DNA of 64,000 nt from Alphaproteobacteria bacterium (GTDB taxonomy: Bacteria; Pseudomonadota; Alphaproteobacteria; Bin65): NCBI GenBank assembly GCA_022819985.1, contig JAJEGH010000005.1, positions 25,540-89,539 of the forward strand, given 5' to 3'. The notes below the pieces were generated by a model, which saw nothing but the letters and a program-made list of their open reading frames with translations, was not told the origin of the DNA and searched no databases. Of this stretch, positions 8,555 to 21,276 are shown piece by piece (position 1 is the stretch's first letter; every line of letters starts with the position of its first letter). Both the position numbers and the translations under genes were made by a program.

Positions 8555-9793
8555 ATGCTGCTGGCGCGCCTGATGGACAAGTGCCTGTCTGCCGGTCGGC
8601 TGACGATTGTGGACGCCGCCGGAACCCGCCATGTGGCCGGACAGAAGCGCGAAGGCGCAGCCGATGTCACAGTGCGGATCCATGACCGCGCGGCGCAGTG
8701 GCATTTGCTGTTCAACCCCAAGCTTGCCTTCGGCGAACTGTATATGGACGGTCGTCTGACGATCGAGGACGGCACGCTCTACGACTTTCTCGACCTTTTG
8801 TGCAGCGCCGTCGGTTCCTTCGAGAACGATACGGCGATCGGGCGTGTCAGCGGCGCCTACGCGCAACTGACGCGTCGCATCAGGCAATACAATCCGGTCG
8901 GCAAGGCGCAACGCAACGTGGCGCATCATTACGATCTGTCCGGCCGGCTCTACGACCTGTTCCTTGACAAGGACAAGCAGTATTCCTGCGCCTACTTCGA
9001 AGATGAGAACGACGGTCTCGAGGAAGCGCAGCACAACAAGAAACGCCATATCGCCGCCAAGCTGCTGCTCGAGCCCGGGCAGAAGATCCTCGACATCGGC
9101 TGCGGCTGGGGCGGACTGGCGCTGTACCTGGCGCGCGAGGCAGCGGTCGGGGTCACCGGGCTTACACTGTCACAGGAACAGCACGGCGTCGCTGAGGACC
9201 GGGCTCGTGAAGCAGGTCTCCATAACCAGGTCCGCTTCCGCCTGCTGGACTATCGCGAGGAGCGCGAAACCTACGACCGGATCGTTTCCGTGGGTATGTT
9301 CGAGCATGTCGGCGCGACCCACTATCGCGAATTTTTCGGGAAACTGCGCAGTCTGCTCAAGGAAGACGGCGTCGCCCTGCTCCACACGATCGGCCGCGCC
9401 GGTCCGCCGGGCACAACGAATGCGTGGCTGGCGAAGTACATCTTTCCTGGCGGTTATACCCCTGCCCTGTCTGAAATGATGGCGGCGATCGAGAAGGAGA
9501 ATCTGTGGGTCACGGATATCGAGGCATTGCGCCTGCATTATGCGAGCACCCTGCGGCACTGGCGGGAGCGTTTCGCGGCCAACCGCGACGAAATCCGCGA
9601 TCTGTACGACGAACGGTTCTGCCGGATGTGGGAGTTCTACCTGACCGGCTGCGAACTATCGTTCCGGCGGCTCGACCAGCTCGTTTTTCAGATCCAGATT
9701 GCCCGGTGCCAGGACGCCGTTCCGCTGACCCGCGGCTATATCGAACGCTGGGAAGACCGCCACCGCGACGAGGCGATCCGCGAAGCGGCCTGA
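8555..9793 (+). CDS. cfa: Cyclopropane-fatty-acyl-phospholipid synthase
   Basis: The 412-residue SAM-dependent enzyme adds a methylene bridge to unsaturated acyl chains of membrane phospholipids. The SAM site is DIGCGWGG from residue 180, preceded by the typical NVAHHYDLSGRLYDLFLD and QYSCAYF stretches. Later family stretches include VSVGMFEHVGATHYREFF and YIFPGGYTP. The start has GGAGGAATTGGGAAG before ATG. It stands alone between divergent selA and convergent dapA (17-bp gap). In proteobacteria the enzyme is usually tied to stationary-phase or acid stress; nothing here shows its control. Confidence 0.95.
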   Translation: MLLARLMDKCLSAGRLTIVDAAGTRHVAGQKREGAADVTVRIHDRAAQWHLLFNPKLAFGELYMDGRLTIEDGTLYDFLDLLCSAVGSFENDTAIGRVSGAYAQLTRRIRQYNPVGKAQRNVAHHYDLSGRLYDLFLDKDKQYSCAYFEDENDGLEEAQHNKKRHIAAKLLLEPGQKILDIGCGWGGLALYLAREAAVGVTGLTLSQEQHGVAEDRAREAGLHNQVRFRLLDYREERETYDRIVSVGMFEHVGATHYREFFGKLRSLLKEDGVALLHTIGRAGPPGTTNAWLAKYIFPGGYTPALSEMMAAIEKENLWVTDIEALRLHYASTLRHWRERFAANRDEIRDLYDERFCRMWEFYLTGCELSFRRLDQLVFQIQIARCQDAVPLTRGYIERWEDRHRDEAIREAA

Positions 9794-9810
9794 CGCCGCC
9801 CGGAGGAGCG

Positions 9811-10707
9811 CTACTCCGCCGCCTGCCGCGCCGCGCTCCACAGGCCGACATGTTGCAGCGCGGCCTCGACCTGCCGCTTGGACCCCTCGGCAATTTCGGT
9901 CAGCGGCAGCCGGGTCTCCGGCGAAGCGAGGCCCATCAGGCTCGCGGCGTATTTCACCGGCCCAGGGCTCGATTCGCAGAACAGCGCCTCGTGCAGCGGC
10001 ATCAGCAGTTCGTTGATCCGGATCGCTTCGTCGAGATTGCCGGCGCGCCAGGCCTTGTGCATCGAGGCCAGGAGGCGCGGCGCGACGTTGGCCGTGACCG
10101 AGATGCAGCCGTCGCCGGATTGCGCCAGCAGGGCGAGCGCCGTCGCGTCTTCGCCGGACAGAATCGCGAAATCCGGACCGCAGGCCAGGCGCGTCGCCAG
10201 CGGACGGTCCAGTTTCGCCGTCGCGTCCTTGACCCCGGCGATGTGGGGCAACTTCGCCAGCTTCGACATCGTCTCGACCGTCATGTCGATCACCGAACGC
10301 GGCGGAATGTTGTAGATGACGATCGGCAGGTCGGTGGCGTCGTGGAGCGCAGTATAGTGGTCGATCAAACCGGCCTGGGTCGGCTTGTTGTAGTACGGCG
10401 TGACGACAAGTTGGGCATCGGCGCCGGCCGCGCTGGCATGTCTGGCGAATTCGATGGCCTCGCGAGTGGAATTGGAGCCGGTCCCGGCAATCACCGGCAC
10501 CCGGCCCGCTGTCCGCTTGACGCACAGCTCTACCACGCGCATGTGTTCCTCGTGGCTCAGCGTCGGCGATTCGCCGGTGGTCCCTACCGGGATCAGGCCT
10601 TCCGTTCCTTCGTCGATCTGCCAGTCGACCAGCCGGGAAAAACTGTCTTCGTCCACGGCGCCATTGTCGAACGGCGTAATCAGGGCAACCATCGAACCCT
10701 TGAACAT
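9811..10707 (-). CDS. dapA: 4-hydroxy-tetrahydrodipicolinate synthase
   Basis: The 298-residue TIM-barrel aldolase condenses pyruvate with aspartate semialdehyde, the first committed step to diaminopimelate and lysine. It has the GTTGES motif, the tyrosine-bearing TPYYNKPTQ, and the Schiff-base lysine in AGVKDAT (Lys160). Length is standard. Together with slt, mrcA, the amidase and anmK it is one of several cell-wall genes in the window, though not in one operon with them. It is divergent from slt with 121 bp between them. Confidence 0.96.
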   Translation of the reverse strand: MFKGSMVALITPFDNGAVDEDSFSRLVDWQIDEGTEGLIPVGTTGESPTLSHEEHMRVVELCVKRTAGRVPVIAGTGSNSTREAIEFARHASAAGADAQLVVTPYYNKPTQAGLIDHYTALHDATDLPIVIYNIPPRSVIDMTVETMSKLAKLPHIAGVKDATAKLDRPLATRLACGPDFAILSGEDATALALLAQSGDGCISVTANVAPRLLASMHKAWRAGNLDEAIRINELLMPLHEALFCESSPGPVKYAASLMGLASPETRLPLTEIAEGSKRQVEAALQHVGLWSAARQAAE

Positions 10708-10828
10708 GGGAAATTCTCCGGGATCTGCAGTCCATGATGCTTCGCGGTAAGGTAGACCGGCGATCCGTCGCCATCAAGCGAAGGCCCGCCGGTAGCGGCG
10801 GGACCGAAGCCATCGCGGACCGGAAGCG

Positions 10829-12994
10829 TTGAACCGCTGCCTGCGCTATTCGGGCCGGACCCGTCTTGTTCCGGCCGCCTGTCTTTGCGCCCTTCTTGGC
10901 CCGATGGCGGCGGCGCCGTCGGCAGGCGTCGTGCAGGCGGCGAAACGCCAGATCGGTCCGGCGGGACAGGCGCTCGCCGCTATCGAGCGGCGACAGTTTG
11001 TCCGGGCACGGCGGGCAATGCGGCGAATCCGCGACTCCTTCGAGCGCGACGCGGTGCTGTTTGCGTATCTTCGCCGTGCAGGCAACCCGGCGACGGCCGG
11101 GCAAATCATCGATTTTTTCGAGAAGAATCCGGGCTGGCCGTTGCGGTCCGCCCTGGAGCGGCGGGTAGAGGGAGCCCTGCCCGGCCGAATAACCGCTTCG
11201 CGAATGCTTGCCTGGTTCGCGCAGCACCCGCCCGCCACGCCGATCGGCTGCATTCGCCATATCGACCTGTTGCGCAAGCGCGGCGACCGGCGGGCGTCCG
11301 AGCGGGAAATCGCCCGCTGCTGGCGCAGCCTGTCCATGCGGACCGCCGGGGAAAAGAAGTTCTTCCGGAGATACGGCCGCAGGATCGCACACACAGACAG
11401 GGCGGCCAGGGTCCGCATGCATCTGGGCCGCGGGCGCTACCGCAGTGCATACAGGCTGATCCTCTTTCACAAGCTAGCCGCCAGCTATGCCGTCCCGCTC
11501 AGGCTGCGTATCGATCTTCAGCGCAAACCGCGCCCCTGGACCGTTCCCAAACTGCTCAAACGGCTCCGGAAACTGCCGGCCAAGGCAAGGGCAGAGGCAG
11601 GATTTCAATTCGACTTGGCGCGCTGGAACCGGCGGCGGGGTAAGCTCGAAGCTGCAAGCGCCGGCCTCGCCGCGCTGCCGGCGCCGGAGCCAGCCGTCGC
11701 AGGCCGCCACTGGCTGGAACGCACGATTCTGGTGCGCGAACTGCTAAAGGAGCAGCGTTTTGACCTCGCCTATGCGGTGGCGGCGAGCCATCGCCACACA
11801 TCCGGCTACCGGTTTGCCGGCGCCGAAAGCCTCGCAGGCTGGATCGCCCTGCGCAAACGAGGCGAGTCCGACGCTGCATTGAGACATTTTCAACGCGTCC
11901 ATACCGAATCGCGGCGTTACGATCTTCGCGCGATATCTGCCTGGTGGCTCGGCGAGACCTGGCGCGACAAACTCCGGCCCGACGAAGCGGAAACCTGGTA
12001 CCGGAAAGCCGCGCCGGCGGCCTTCGGACTGCACGGTCAGTTGTCGCAGATGCGGCTCGGGTCGCAGACCCTGGCCTTGCCTGCGGATACGGAGGTTCCG
12101 CCGGATTTGCGGGCTTCGTTCGACAGGGACGCGGCCGTGCGGCTGGCGCGTCTCTACAGCCGCAACCGGGCAAAGTCGGAAAGCCGCAAGCTGCTCTGGT
12201 GGATGATCCGCAGCACCCGCCGGGCCGCCCACGGTTCCGCAAACGATCCGCAGCAAACCGGCCAACGCCTGCTGCTGGTCGCCGAGCTGGCCGGAGAACT
12301 GGGCGCACGGCACATTGCGGTCCGGGCTGCACGCCTCGCCCTGACGCGGGGATTCGTCCGCAACCGCCTCGCCTATCCGGTAATCTCCCTGCCGAAACGC
12401 CTGCCGGTGGAACCGGCGCTGGTCCTGTCCATCATTCGCCAGGAGAGCGAGTTCAACAACAGGGCCCGCAGCCGGGCCAACGCACGAGGCCTGATGCAGC
12501 TTCTGCCGTCGACCGCGAGATTTGCCGCCCGGCGCGCCCGGTTGAAATGGAGCCGCCGGCGCCTGAGCCGCGACCCGGCCTACAATATCCGGTTGGGCGC
12601 CGCCTATCTCGCCCATTTGCTGGACCGGTTCGAGGGGTCCTACCTGCTGGCTGCGGCGGCGTACAACGCCGGCCCGACCCGGGTGCGGCGATGGATAGCG
12701 CGCTTTGGCTATCCCGACCGGGATATCGATCCGGTCGACTGGATCGAATCCATGCCGTTCGGCGAAACCCGCAACTTTGTGCGGCGCGTGCTGGCGAATG
12801 TCGCCGTCTACCGCGTGCGTTTGGGCAGTAGCGAACTGGCGGCAACGCCGGCGCTCGCGTGGCGCGCACCGGGGTCGATGGCCGCTTGCGCTACAGCGGG
12901 CGCCTGCAAGTGGGCCCGTACCCCCTCGCCCCGCCCGCCCGCCGATGCTAGTGCTGCATCTGCCGGAGCACCGAATGCCGGAAGGGAAAGATGA
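10829..12994 (+). CDS. slt: Soluble lytic murein transglycosylase
   Basis: The 721-residue periplasmic enzyme cleaves peptidoglycan glycan strands. The TTG start at 10829 gives a signal peptide (charged start, then VPAACLCALLGPMAAA); the first ATG, at codon 26, would destroy it. A long, Arg-rich alpha-helical superhelix of about 500 residues precedes the catalytic domain, with catalytic Glu539 in RQESEFNN, then GLMQLLPSTA and AAYNAGPTRVRRW. The stop overlaps the next start as ATGA. The superhelix matches the Slt70-like layout. The gene symbol follows the family, not proven orthology. Confidence 0.9.
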   Translation: MNRCLRYSGRTRLVPAACLCALLGPMAAAPSAGVVQAAKRQIGPAGQALAAIERRQFVRARRAMRRIRDSFERDAVLFAYLRRAGNPATAGQIIDFFEKNPGWPLRSALERRVEGALPGRITASRMLAWFAQHPPATPIGCIRHIDLLRKRGDRRASEREIARCWRSLSMRTAGEKKFFRRYGRRIAHTDRAARVRMHLGRGRYRSAYRLILFHKLAASYAVPLRLRIDLQRKPRPWTVPKLLKRLRKLPAKARAEAGFQFDLARWNRRRGKLEAASAGLAALPAPEPAVAGRHWLERTILVRELLKEQRFDLAYAVAASHRHTSGYRFAGAESLAGWIALRKRGESDAALRHFQRVHTESRRYDLRAISAWWLGETWRDKLRPDEAETWYRKAAPAAFGLHGQLSQMRLGSQTLALPADTEVPPDLRASFDRDAAVRLARLYSRNRAKSESRKLLWWMIRSTRRAAHGSANDPQQTGQRLLLVAELAGELGARHIAVRAARLALTRGFVRNRLAYPVISLPKRLPVEPALVLSIIRQESEFNNRARSRANARGLMQLLPSTARFAARRARLKWSRRRLSRDPAYNIRLGAAYLAHLLDRFEGSYLLAAAAYNAGPTRVRRWIARFGYPDRDIDPVDWIESMPFGETRNFVRRVLANVAVYRVRLGSSELAATPALAWRAPGSMAACATAGACKWARTPSPRPPADASAASAGAPNAGRER

Positions 12995-13875
12995 GCGAAC
13001 CGATGCCGTATCGGGAACGTCGTTTTTTCACGCAGGACGGGTTGAGCCTCTATTACCGTGACTACGACTGCGGAACCGGGACCGGCATTCCATTGCTGTG
13101 TCTGGCCGGGCTGACGCGCAATTCTGCGGATTTCGCCGTCCTCGCCGGTGTCCACGCTGCGGAGCGACGCGTCGTTTGCCTGGACTATCGCGGCCGGGGC
13201 GCCTCCGATCACGCCGACGACTGGCGGACCTATACTCCCGAAACCTATGTCAACGATATCCGACATCTGATCGTTGCCACGGGCCTCCATCACCTCATTC
13301 TCGTCGGCACTTCGCTGGGCGGTTTCCTGTCTATGGGACTGGGCGCCGCGATCCCCTCGTCAATCGCAGGCGTCGTTCTGAACGACGTCGGCCCCGAGAT
13401 CGAGGCTTCGGCGACCTCCGAGATCATCGACTATGCCGGAAAGGACCGGCCGGTGCCCGATTGGCCGGCCGCCGTGGCAGCGGCGCGGAAGCGCTTTCCG
13501 GACTTCGAGGCATGGGACGATGCAGCATTCGAAGATGTGGCGCGGGCCACCTATCGCGAAGGCGAAGATGGCCTGCTCCATTACAACTGGGACGTGCGGC
13601 TGGTGCAGCCGATCCGGCACGGAACCGGCAGCGTGCCGGATCCCTGGGCGATGTTCCGTGCGCTCCATCATGTCCCGGTTCTGGCGATTCGCGGCGGCAA
13701 TTCCGATCTTCTGACCGACGCCGGGCTGAAGGCCATGCTGGACGATCATCCGGACATTGCCGGCGTCACCGTCCCCGGTGCCGGACATGCGCCGCGCCTT
13801 CACGAACCCGCCGCGGCCGAAGCGGTCGGGGCATTCCTGAAATCGGTCGACAGGCGGTATGGCCGGCACGGCTGA
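12991..13875 (+). CDS. Alpha/beta-fold hydrolase
   Basis: This is a 294-residue cytosolic hydrolase with no signal peptide. The nucleophile elbow is GTSLGG (Ser108); the probable acid lies after the RGGNSDLLT strand, and His is in GAGHAPRLHEP near the C-terminus. The oxyanion region is LAGLTRNSADF. Its start overlaps the slt stop by 4 bp and its end overlaps the next gene by 17 bp, so the three are probably co-transcribed. The layout resembles ester or lactone hydrolases of the 3-oxoadipate enol-lactonase type, but the substrate cannot be read from the sequence. Confidence 0.88.
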   Translation: MSEPMPYRERRFFTQDGLSLYYRDYDCGTGTGIPLLCLAGLTRNSADFAVLAGVHAAERRVVCLDYRGRGASDHADDWRTYTPETYVNDIRHLIVATGLHHLILVGTSLGGFLSMGLGAAIPSSIAGVVLNDVGPEIEASATSEIIDYAGKDRPVPDWPAAVAAARKRFPDFEAWDDAAFEDVARATYREGEDGLLHYNWDVRLVQPIRHGTGSVPDPWAMFRALHHVPVLAIRGGNSDLLTDAGLKAMLDDHPDIAGVTVPGAGHAPRLHEPAAAEAVGAFLKSVDRRYGRHG

Positions 13876-14863
13876 TCTCCGCCCCCCGGACTTCGAGAGC
13901 ATCGTCGATGCCGCACGGCTGCTGCACGGCGTCGCCGCCGTCACGCCGCTTTTGCGTTCGGACGCTCTGGATGCCCGCCTGGGCGCTTCCGTCTGGATCA
14001 AGGCCGAATGCCTGCAACGGACCGGATCGTTCAAGTTCCGCGGCGCCTGGACCAACATATCCCGCCTGCCCGAGGCGCGCCGCGAGCGCGGCGTTGTTGC
14101 ATATTCGTCGGGCAATCACGCCCAGGCGGTCGCGGCCGTCGCCGATCTATGGAACATTCCCGCGACCATCGCGATGCCGCAGGATGCGCCGGCCATAAAA
14201 CGCGCCCGGACGGAACGCTGGGGCGCTGATGTCGCACCATTCGATCGCGAAACCGTCGACCGCGTCGGCTTTGCCGAGGCGTTGGCCGATGACCTCGACC
14301 GTCCCATCGTGCCGCCCTACGACCATCCCGATACGATCGCCGGCCAGGGTACGGTCGGGCTGGAGATCGCCAGCCAGTGCCGGGCGCTCGGGATCGTTCC
14401 CGACGCCGTCGTTGTGCCCTGCGGCGGCGGCGGCCTGATCGCCGGTATTGCAACGGCGCTCGGAACGGCCATGCCGGGCGTGCCGGTTCATCCCTGCGAA
14501 CCCGCCGCCGGCGACGACACGATACGCTCGCTGCAAGCCGGACAGAGGATTGTCTTGCCCGGTCCGATCCGCTCGGTCTGCGATTCCCTGCTTGCCGATA
14601 CGCCCGGAGCGCTAACCTTCGAAATCAACCGGCGAATCCTGGCGTCCGGCGCTGCCATCTCCGATGCGGATGCGCTCTACGCCATGCGAATCGCGTTCGA
14701 AGACCTCAAGCTCGTCCTTGAGCCCGGCGGCGCAGCCGGCCTTGCCGCGCTCGTCGCGGGCAAAGTTCCCTGCCGGGGGCGAACCGTCATTGCGGTTGCC
14801 TCCGGCGGCAATGTCGATGCCGATATGTTCGCCCGGGCCTTGAACGGCCCGGATGCGCGATAG
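13859..14863 (+). CDS. Threonine/serine dehydratase-like PLP enzyme
   Basis: The 334-residue fold-type II PLP enzyme has the cofactor lysine in GSFKFRGA (Lys59), the substrate loop SSGNHAQ and the phosphate-binding loop CGGGGL. There is no C-terminal ACT domain, as in short catabolic threonine dehydratases and serine racemases. It would deaminate Thr or Ser to 2-oxobutyrate or pyruvate; a hydroxy-amino-acid variant is equally possible. It starts 17 bp inside the hydrolase gene and ends 13 bp before the convergent bactofilin gene. Confidence 0.88.
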   Translation: MAGTADLRPPDFESIVDAARLLHGVAAVTPLLRSDALDARLGASVWIKAECLQRTGSFKFRGAWTNISRLPEARRERGVVAYSSGNHAQAVAAVADLWNIPATIAMPQDAPAIKRARTERWGADVAPFDRETVDRVGFAEALADDLDRPIVPPYDHPDTIAGQGTVGLEIASQCRALGIVPDAVVVPCGGGGLIAGIATALGTAMPGVPVHPCEPAAGDDTIRSLQAGQRIVLPGPIRSVCDSLLADTPGALTFEINRRILASGAAISDADALYAMRIAFEDLKLVLEPGGAAGLAALVAGKVPCRGRTVIAVASGGNVDADMFARALNGPDAR

Positions 14864-14876
14864 CCAGGCCAATGAG

Positions 14877-15491
14877 CTATCCGGCGGTGTTCGCCGACGC
14901 CCCCTCCTCCGACTTTGCCGGCGCAACGGGCTTTACGGCTGCCTGAGGCTGGGCATTCGCCGGCCTCTGCGGTGCCTTTGCAGGTTTTTGAACCTGCGCC
15001 ATCTGTGCGGCCGTCTTCGGAACCTCCAGTTCGCTGGCCGGCCGGCGCTGGCACCGGCCCTGGAATTCGGCGCCGCTTTCGATCGACAGGACATCGTGCA
15101 GTACGTCGCCGGTCACATGAGCCGTCCGGCCGATGGTGACGGTCTTCGCACTGATCTGCCCCTCGACGGAACCGGACACCGTGATCTCTTCCGCAACGAT
15201 CTTGCCTTCGACCTTGCCCGAAGCTCCGATCGTCAGTCGGCGGACATGAATATCGCCGGCTACGGAACCGTCGACCAGAAGTTCGCCCCCGGATGCAAGG
15301 TTACCGGTGACATGAAGGCCTTCGGTGATGACAGACGGCTTGCCGGCCGCTCGCTGCGGTGCAGGTTCCGGCGACGGCTTGCTTGCCGCTGCGGTTTCGG
15401 ACGCTGCAGGGGGAGCCGGGGCCGCAGGCCGGGACGGTGCCGGCGCAGGGCGCTCACCGGCGCTGTTCTTGGACTTGTCTCTCGAAAACAT
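14877..15491 (-). CDS. Bactofilin (polymer-forming cytoskeletal protein)
   Basis: The 204-residue protein has a central bactofilin domain (about residues 52-145) of short beta-helix repeats, such as GNLASGGELLVDGSVAGDIH and GKVEGKIVAEEITVSGSVEG. It is flanked by Pro/Ala-rich tails of about 50 residues on each side, the usual layout. Bactofilins polymerise without nucleotide and place cell-wall enzymes or define cell shape. No membrane segment is seen. It starts 198 bp from tRNA-Val on the same strand. Confidence 0.93.
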   Translation of the reverse strand: MFSRDKSKNSAGERPAPAPSRPAAPAPPAASETAAASKPSPEPAPQRAAGKPSVITEGLHVTGNLASGGELLVDGSVAGDIHVRRLTIGASGKVEGKIVAEEITVSGSVEGQISAKTVTIGRTAHVTGDVLHDVLSIESGAEFQGRCQRRPASELEVPKTAAQMAQVQKPAKAPQRPANAQPQAAVKPVAPAKSEEGASANTAG

Positions 15492-15689
15492 GTTTGCCTG
15501 CCGTGCTCCACTTCAGGGGGATGTCGCGGGCCAGGTCCGCGATATCGGATTGTACGGGCGGTCCATTATGAGCCGACCGGTGACGGGAAACCAGAACTGG
15601 CAATGTATCGTTTCAACGGGTTCGGGCAAGATTAAGGCAGCGGTCGAAATGTCCGGAACACACCTCCCGTCAGGAAATATTGCCTGCTC

Positions 15690-15765
15690 TGGTGGGCGGT
15701 GACGGGATCGAACCGCCGACCTACTGGGTGTAAACCAGTCGCTCTCCCATCTGAGCTAACCGCCC
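15690..15765 (-). tRNA. tRNA-Val (anticodon UAC)
   Basis: A 76-nt cloverleaf with encoded CCA. The acceptor GGGCGGU pairs with ACCGCCC, the discriminator base is A, the anticodon loop UUUACAC gives UAC, and the T loop is GUUCGAUC. It lies just downstream of hupB on the same strand, as in many proteobacteria. Confidence 0.96.
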
Positions 15766-15851
15766 GCGCGATGCCACCGTCGCATTGCGCCGCGATCCAG
15801 AACCGCATTCCGGCCCGAAACCCGCCCTTTTCTGCCACAAAACAGAATCGA

Positions 15852-15881
15852 AAATGGCCGCCCGCTTTCGGACGGCCATTT
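15852..15881 (-). terminator. Rho-independent terminator after hupB
   Basis: AAATGGCCG (15852-15860) pairs with CGGCCATTT (15873-15881). The inner CCG/CGG pairs continue the stem past one mismatch, and the loop is 4 bases. On the minus strand a T-rich run follows. It lies 31 bp past the hupB stop and before tRNA-Val. Confidence 0.75.
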
Positions 15882-15912
15882 CCTGTATGCGCTCTATTCC
15901 TGGCAAGAGAGC

Positions 15913-16185
15913 CTAATTCAGCGCATCTTTCAGGCCCTTGCCGGCCTTGAATTTCGGCTGACGGGAGGCAGCGATCTGTATCGTTTCGCCGGTGCGCGGA
16001 TTTCTGCCCGTGGATGCTGCCCGATGGGTGACATGGAAGGAGCCGAATCCTACCAGTTTCACCTCCCCGCCGGACTTCAGGGCGTCGGTAATCGAAGCGA
16101 GCGTTGCATCGATAACCGATGCAACGTCGGTTTTGCTCTGGCCCGTGCCAGCGGCAACGGCGGCTATCAGATCGTTCTTGTTCAC
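15913..16185 (-). CDS. hupB: DNA-binding protein HU
   Basis: The 90-residue histone-like protein bends DNA and compacts the nucleoid. It starts MNKNDLIAAVA, has the dimer core GEVKLVGFGSF, the arm tip GRNPRTGETIQI with the intercalating Pro, and ends KFKAGKGLKDALN. It lies downstream of lon on the same strand, the common proteobacterial order, with a 227-bp gap large enough for its own promoter. A terminator follows. Confidence 0.97.
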   Translation of the reverse strand: MNKNDLIAAVAAGTGQSKTDVASVIDATLASITDALKSGGEVKLVGFGSFHVTHRAASTGRNPRTGETIQIAASRQPKFKAGKGLKDALN

Positions 16186-16412
16186 GAATATCCCCTCTTG
16201 TTCCAGGAAGGTTGTTGTTAATCTGTCGGATCGGCTGCCAGCACCGGTCTCAATTCAAACGCGGATATGCCTCCCGACAATCGAGCGCGATCAGCCAGAT
16301 TACGCAAAGTGTACGGCCATCGTGGCAAGCCGGTCAATGACGGAAACCACCGAAATCGACCCGATTTTGACGATTTCGCCGGCCGGTCGGATTGTAGCCT
16401 GCGTTTCAGCCG

Positions 16413-18830
<2,418 letters not shown>

Positions 18831-19042
18831 CCGAATGGTTTTCGGCCGACCCTATCCGGGCATCGACCGCAGGAAAGACTATAAGCCCGCAAACCGGCGC
18901 CGGGACGGCGGCTGCAAGAAAGGCGCCGGCAATCCGCCTGCCGCGACGGTATGGCCGAACCGCACGCCTGTATGCCGATACATCGGTTCGTTCGCGGCCG
19001 GATCAAGGGTTTCGCGGAAAAGTGCGACTCCGGGTCGGCGCC

Positions 19043-20311
19043 TCAGGCGCTGACGCCACCCATTTCCGCTTTGCGGTCGGCGTAAAGCAACAGCGGCTGC
19101 GCCCCGCCCTCGACGACCTCCTGGCTGATCGCGACCTCCTCGATCCCGTCGTCGCCCGGCAGGTCGAACATCGAATCGAGCAGGATATTTTCCATGATCG
19201 AGCGCAGGCCGCGGGCGCCCGTCTTTCTTGCGATGGCCTTGCGGGCGATCGCCGCCAGGGCATCCTCGGTAAAGCTGAGCTTGGCGCCTTCCATGTCGAA
19301 CAGGCGCTGATATTGCTTGACCAGCGCGTTTTTCGGCTCGGTCAGGATCCGGACCAACGTGTGCTCGTCCAGATCCTCGAGCGTCGCGATCACCGGCAGG
19401 CGGCCGACGAACTCCGGGATCAGGCCGAATTTCAGCAGGTCTTCCGGCTCCAGATCGCGCAGCACCTCGCCGGTCTTGCGCTCGTCCGCCGCGCGGACGT
19501 CGGCGCCGAAGCCGATCGACTTGTTCTGGCCGCGCGAGGAGATGATCTTTTCCAGGCCGGAGAAGGCGCCGCCGCAGATGAACAGGATGTTGGTCGTATC
19601 GACCTGGAGGAATTCCTGCTGCGGATGCTTGCGGCCGCCCTGGGGCGGCACGGAAGCGACCGTCCCTTCCATGATCTTGAGCAGCGCCTGCTGCACGCCC
19701 TCGCCGGAAACGTCGCGGGTGATCGACGGGTTGTCCGCCTTGCGGCTGATCTTGTCGACCTCGTCGATATAGACGATGCCGCGCTGCGCCCGCTCGACAT
19801 TGTAGTCGGCAGCCTGGAGCAGTTTCAGGATGATGTTTTCGACATCCTCGCCGACATAGCCCGCTTCGGTAAGCGTCGTGGCGTCGGCCATCGTGAAGGG
19901 CACGTCGATGATCCGCGCCAGGGTCTGGGCCAGCAGGGTTTTGCCGCAGCCGGTCGGCCCGACCAGCAGGATATTGGACTTTGCAAGCTCGACCCCGTTG
20001 GACTTGGCGCCGTGCGCCAGGCGCTTGTAGTGGTTGTGGACCGCGACGGACAGCACCCGCTTGGCGTGATGCTGGCCGATCACATAGTCGTCCAGGACCT
20101 CATTGATCTCGAGCGGAGTCGGAACGCCGTCGCGGCTCTTGACGACGTTGGATTTGTTCTCCTCCCGGATGATGTCCATGCAAAGTTCGACGCATTCGTC
20201 GCAGATGAACACCGTCGGGCCGGCAATCAGTTTGCGCACCTCATGCTGGCTCTTCCCACAGAACGAGCAATAGAGCGTGTTCTTGGATTCGCCGTTGCCG
20301 GATTTGCTCAT
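19043..20311 (-). CDS. clpX: ClpX ATPase subunit of ClpXP
   Basis: The 422-residue AAA+ unfoldase feeds substrates to ClpP. The N-terminal zinc finger has two CxxC pairs (YCSFCG and ICDEC). Walker A is GPTGCGKTL, the pore loop is GYVGEDVEN, Walker B is [10 protein letters not shown], and the ClpP-docking IGF-type loop is in KSIGFGADV. The order clpP-clpX-lon is the standard proteobacterial one. clpX starts 168 bp after the clpP stop. Confidence 0.98.
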   Translation of the reverse strand: MSKSGNGESKNTLYCSFCGKSQHEVRKLIAGPTVFICDECVELCMDIIREENKSNVVKSRDGVPTPLEINEVLDDYVIGQHHAKRVLSVAVHNHYKRLAHGAKSNGVELAKSNILLVGPTGCGKTLLAQTLARIIDVPFTMADATTLTEAGYVGEDVENIILKLLQAADYNVERAQRGIVYIDEVDKISRKADNPSITRDVSGEGVQQALLKIMEGTVASVPPQGGRKHPQQEFLQVDTTNILFICGGAFSGLEKIISSRGQNKSIGFGADVRAADERKTGEVLRDLEPEDLLKFGLIPEFVGRLPVIATLEDLDEHTLVRILTEPKNALVKQYQRLFDMEGAKLSFTEDALAAIARKAIARKTGARGLRSIMENILLDSMFDLPGDDGIEEVAISQEVVEGGAQPLLLYADRKAEMGGVSA

Positions 20312-20479
20312 CGGTAATCGGCCCCGTCAGGACCGGCTTGCAGATCGAAGACCCGCATCGACCGGTCTGGCCACTGTTCCCGCAACGTCTCTTTCCGAGA
20401 CGCCGCGTTGGGCGCGCATGATAGCGACCGGGCCGCACCGTGACCAGATTGAATCCGGAAGGCGGCGCGCGACACCCGA

Positions 20480-21124
20480 TTATCCGCCGTTCCCATTACC
20501 GTCGTCGCTTTCCTGCGGCCGGCTGGCTACAACCTCGTCGATGATTCCGAATTCTCTGGATTCTTCCGGAGTGAGAAAGCGGTCGCGGTCCATCGCCTCC
20601 TCGATTTTCGCGAGTTCCTGGCCGGTATGCCGGACGTAGATATCGTTCAGCCGCGCGCGCACGGCAAGAATTTCCCGGGCGTGGATTTCGATGTCCGTCG
20701 CCTGGCCCTGGAAACCGCCGGAAGGCTGGTGGATCATGATGCGGGCGTTCGGCAGCGCATAGCGCTTGTCCGGGGCTCCGGCGGCGAGCAGCAACGAACC
20801 CATGGAAGCCGCCTGCCCAACGCAGACGGTCGACACCTCAGGCCGAATATATTGCATCGTGTCGTAGACCGACAGGCCGGACGTCACGATGCCGCCCGGC
20901 GAGTTGATGTAGATCGAGATGTCCTTGGTCGGGTTTTCGGCTTCCAGAAACAGCAGCTGCGCGCAGATCAGCGACGACATCTGGTCCTCGACGGCGCCGG
21001 TGATGAAGACGATGCGCTCTTTCAGCAGGCGCGAATAGATGTCGTAGGCCCGTTCGCCCCGGTTGGTCTGTTCCACGACCATGGGCACGAGGGTGTTCAT
21101 ATAGTGATCGGCGGGATCGGGCAT
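20480..21124 (-). CDS. clpP: ClpP serine protease subunit
   Basis: The 214-residue chamber protease has its catalytic Ser in [11 protein letters not shown], His in MIHQPSGG and the Asp in the later [10 protein letters not shown] region. The N-terminal axial-loop region is [20 protein letters not shown]. It lies between tig and clpX on the same strand. The 152-bp gap from tig leaves room for a promoter. Confidence 0.97.
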   Translation of the reverse strand: MPDPADHYMNTLVPMVVEQTNRGERAYDIYSRLLKERIVFITGAVEDQMSSLICAQLLFLEAENPTKDISIYINSPGGIVTSGLSVYDTMQYIRPEVSTVCVGQAASMGSLLLAAGAPDKRYALPNARIMIHQPSGGFQGQATDIEIHAREILAVRARLNDIYVRHTGQELAKIEEAMDRDRFLTPEESREFGIIDEVVASRPQESDDGNGNGG

Positions 21125-21276
21125 ACGGCTCTCTCGGCTTCGGTTCGGATTCGACGGCAGCCGGGCCGGCCGGTCCGCCGCCTGTAAATAGGCTGCCCTG
21201 CGGGCGCTGCCAGTCCGGCGATTGCGCCACCGCGGGATGGGGACAAATCGCGGCCGGCGGCGCCGGGCCGGGCTTC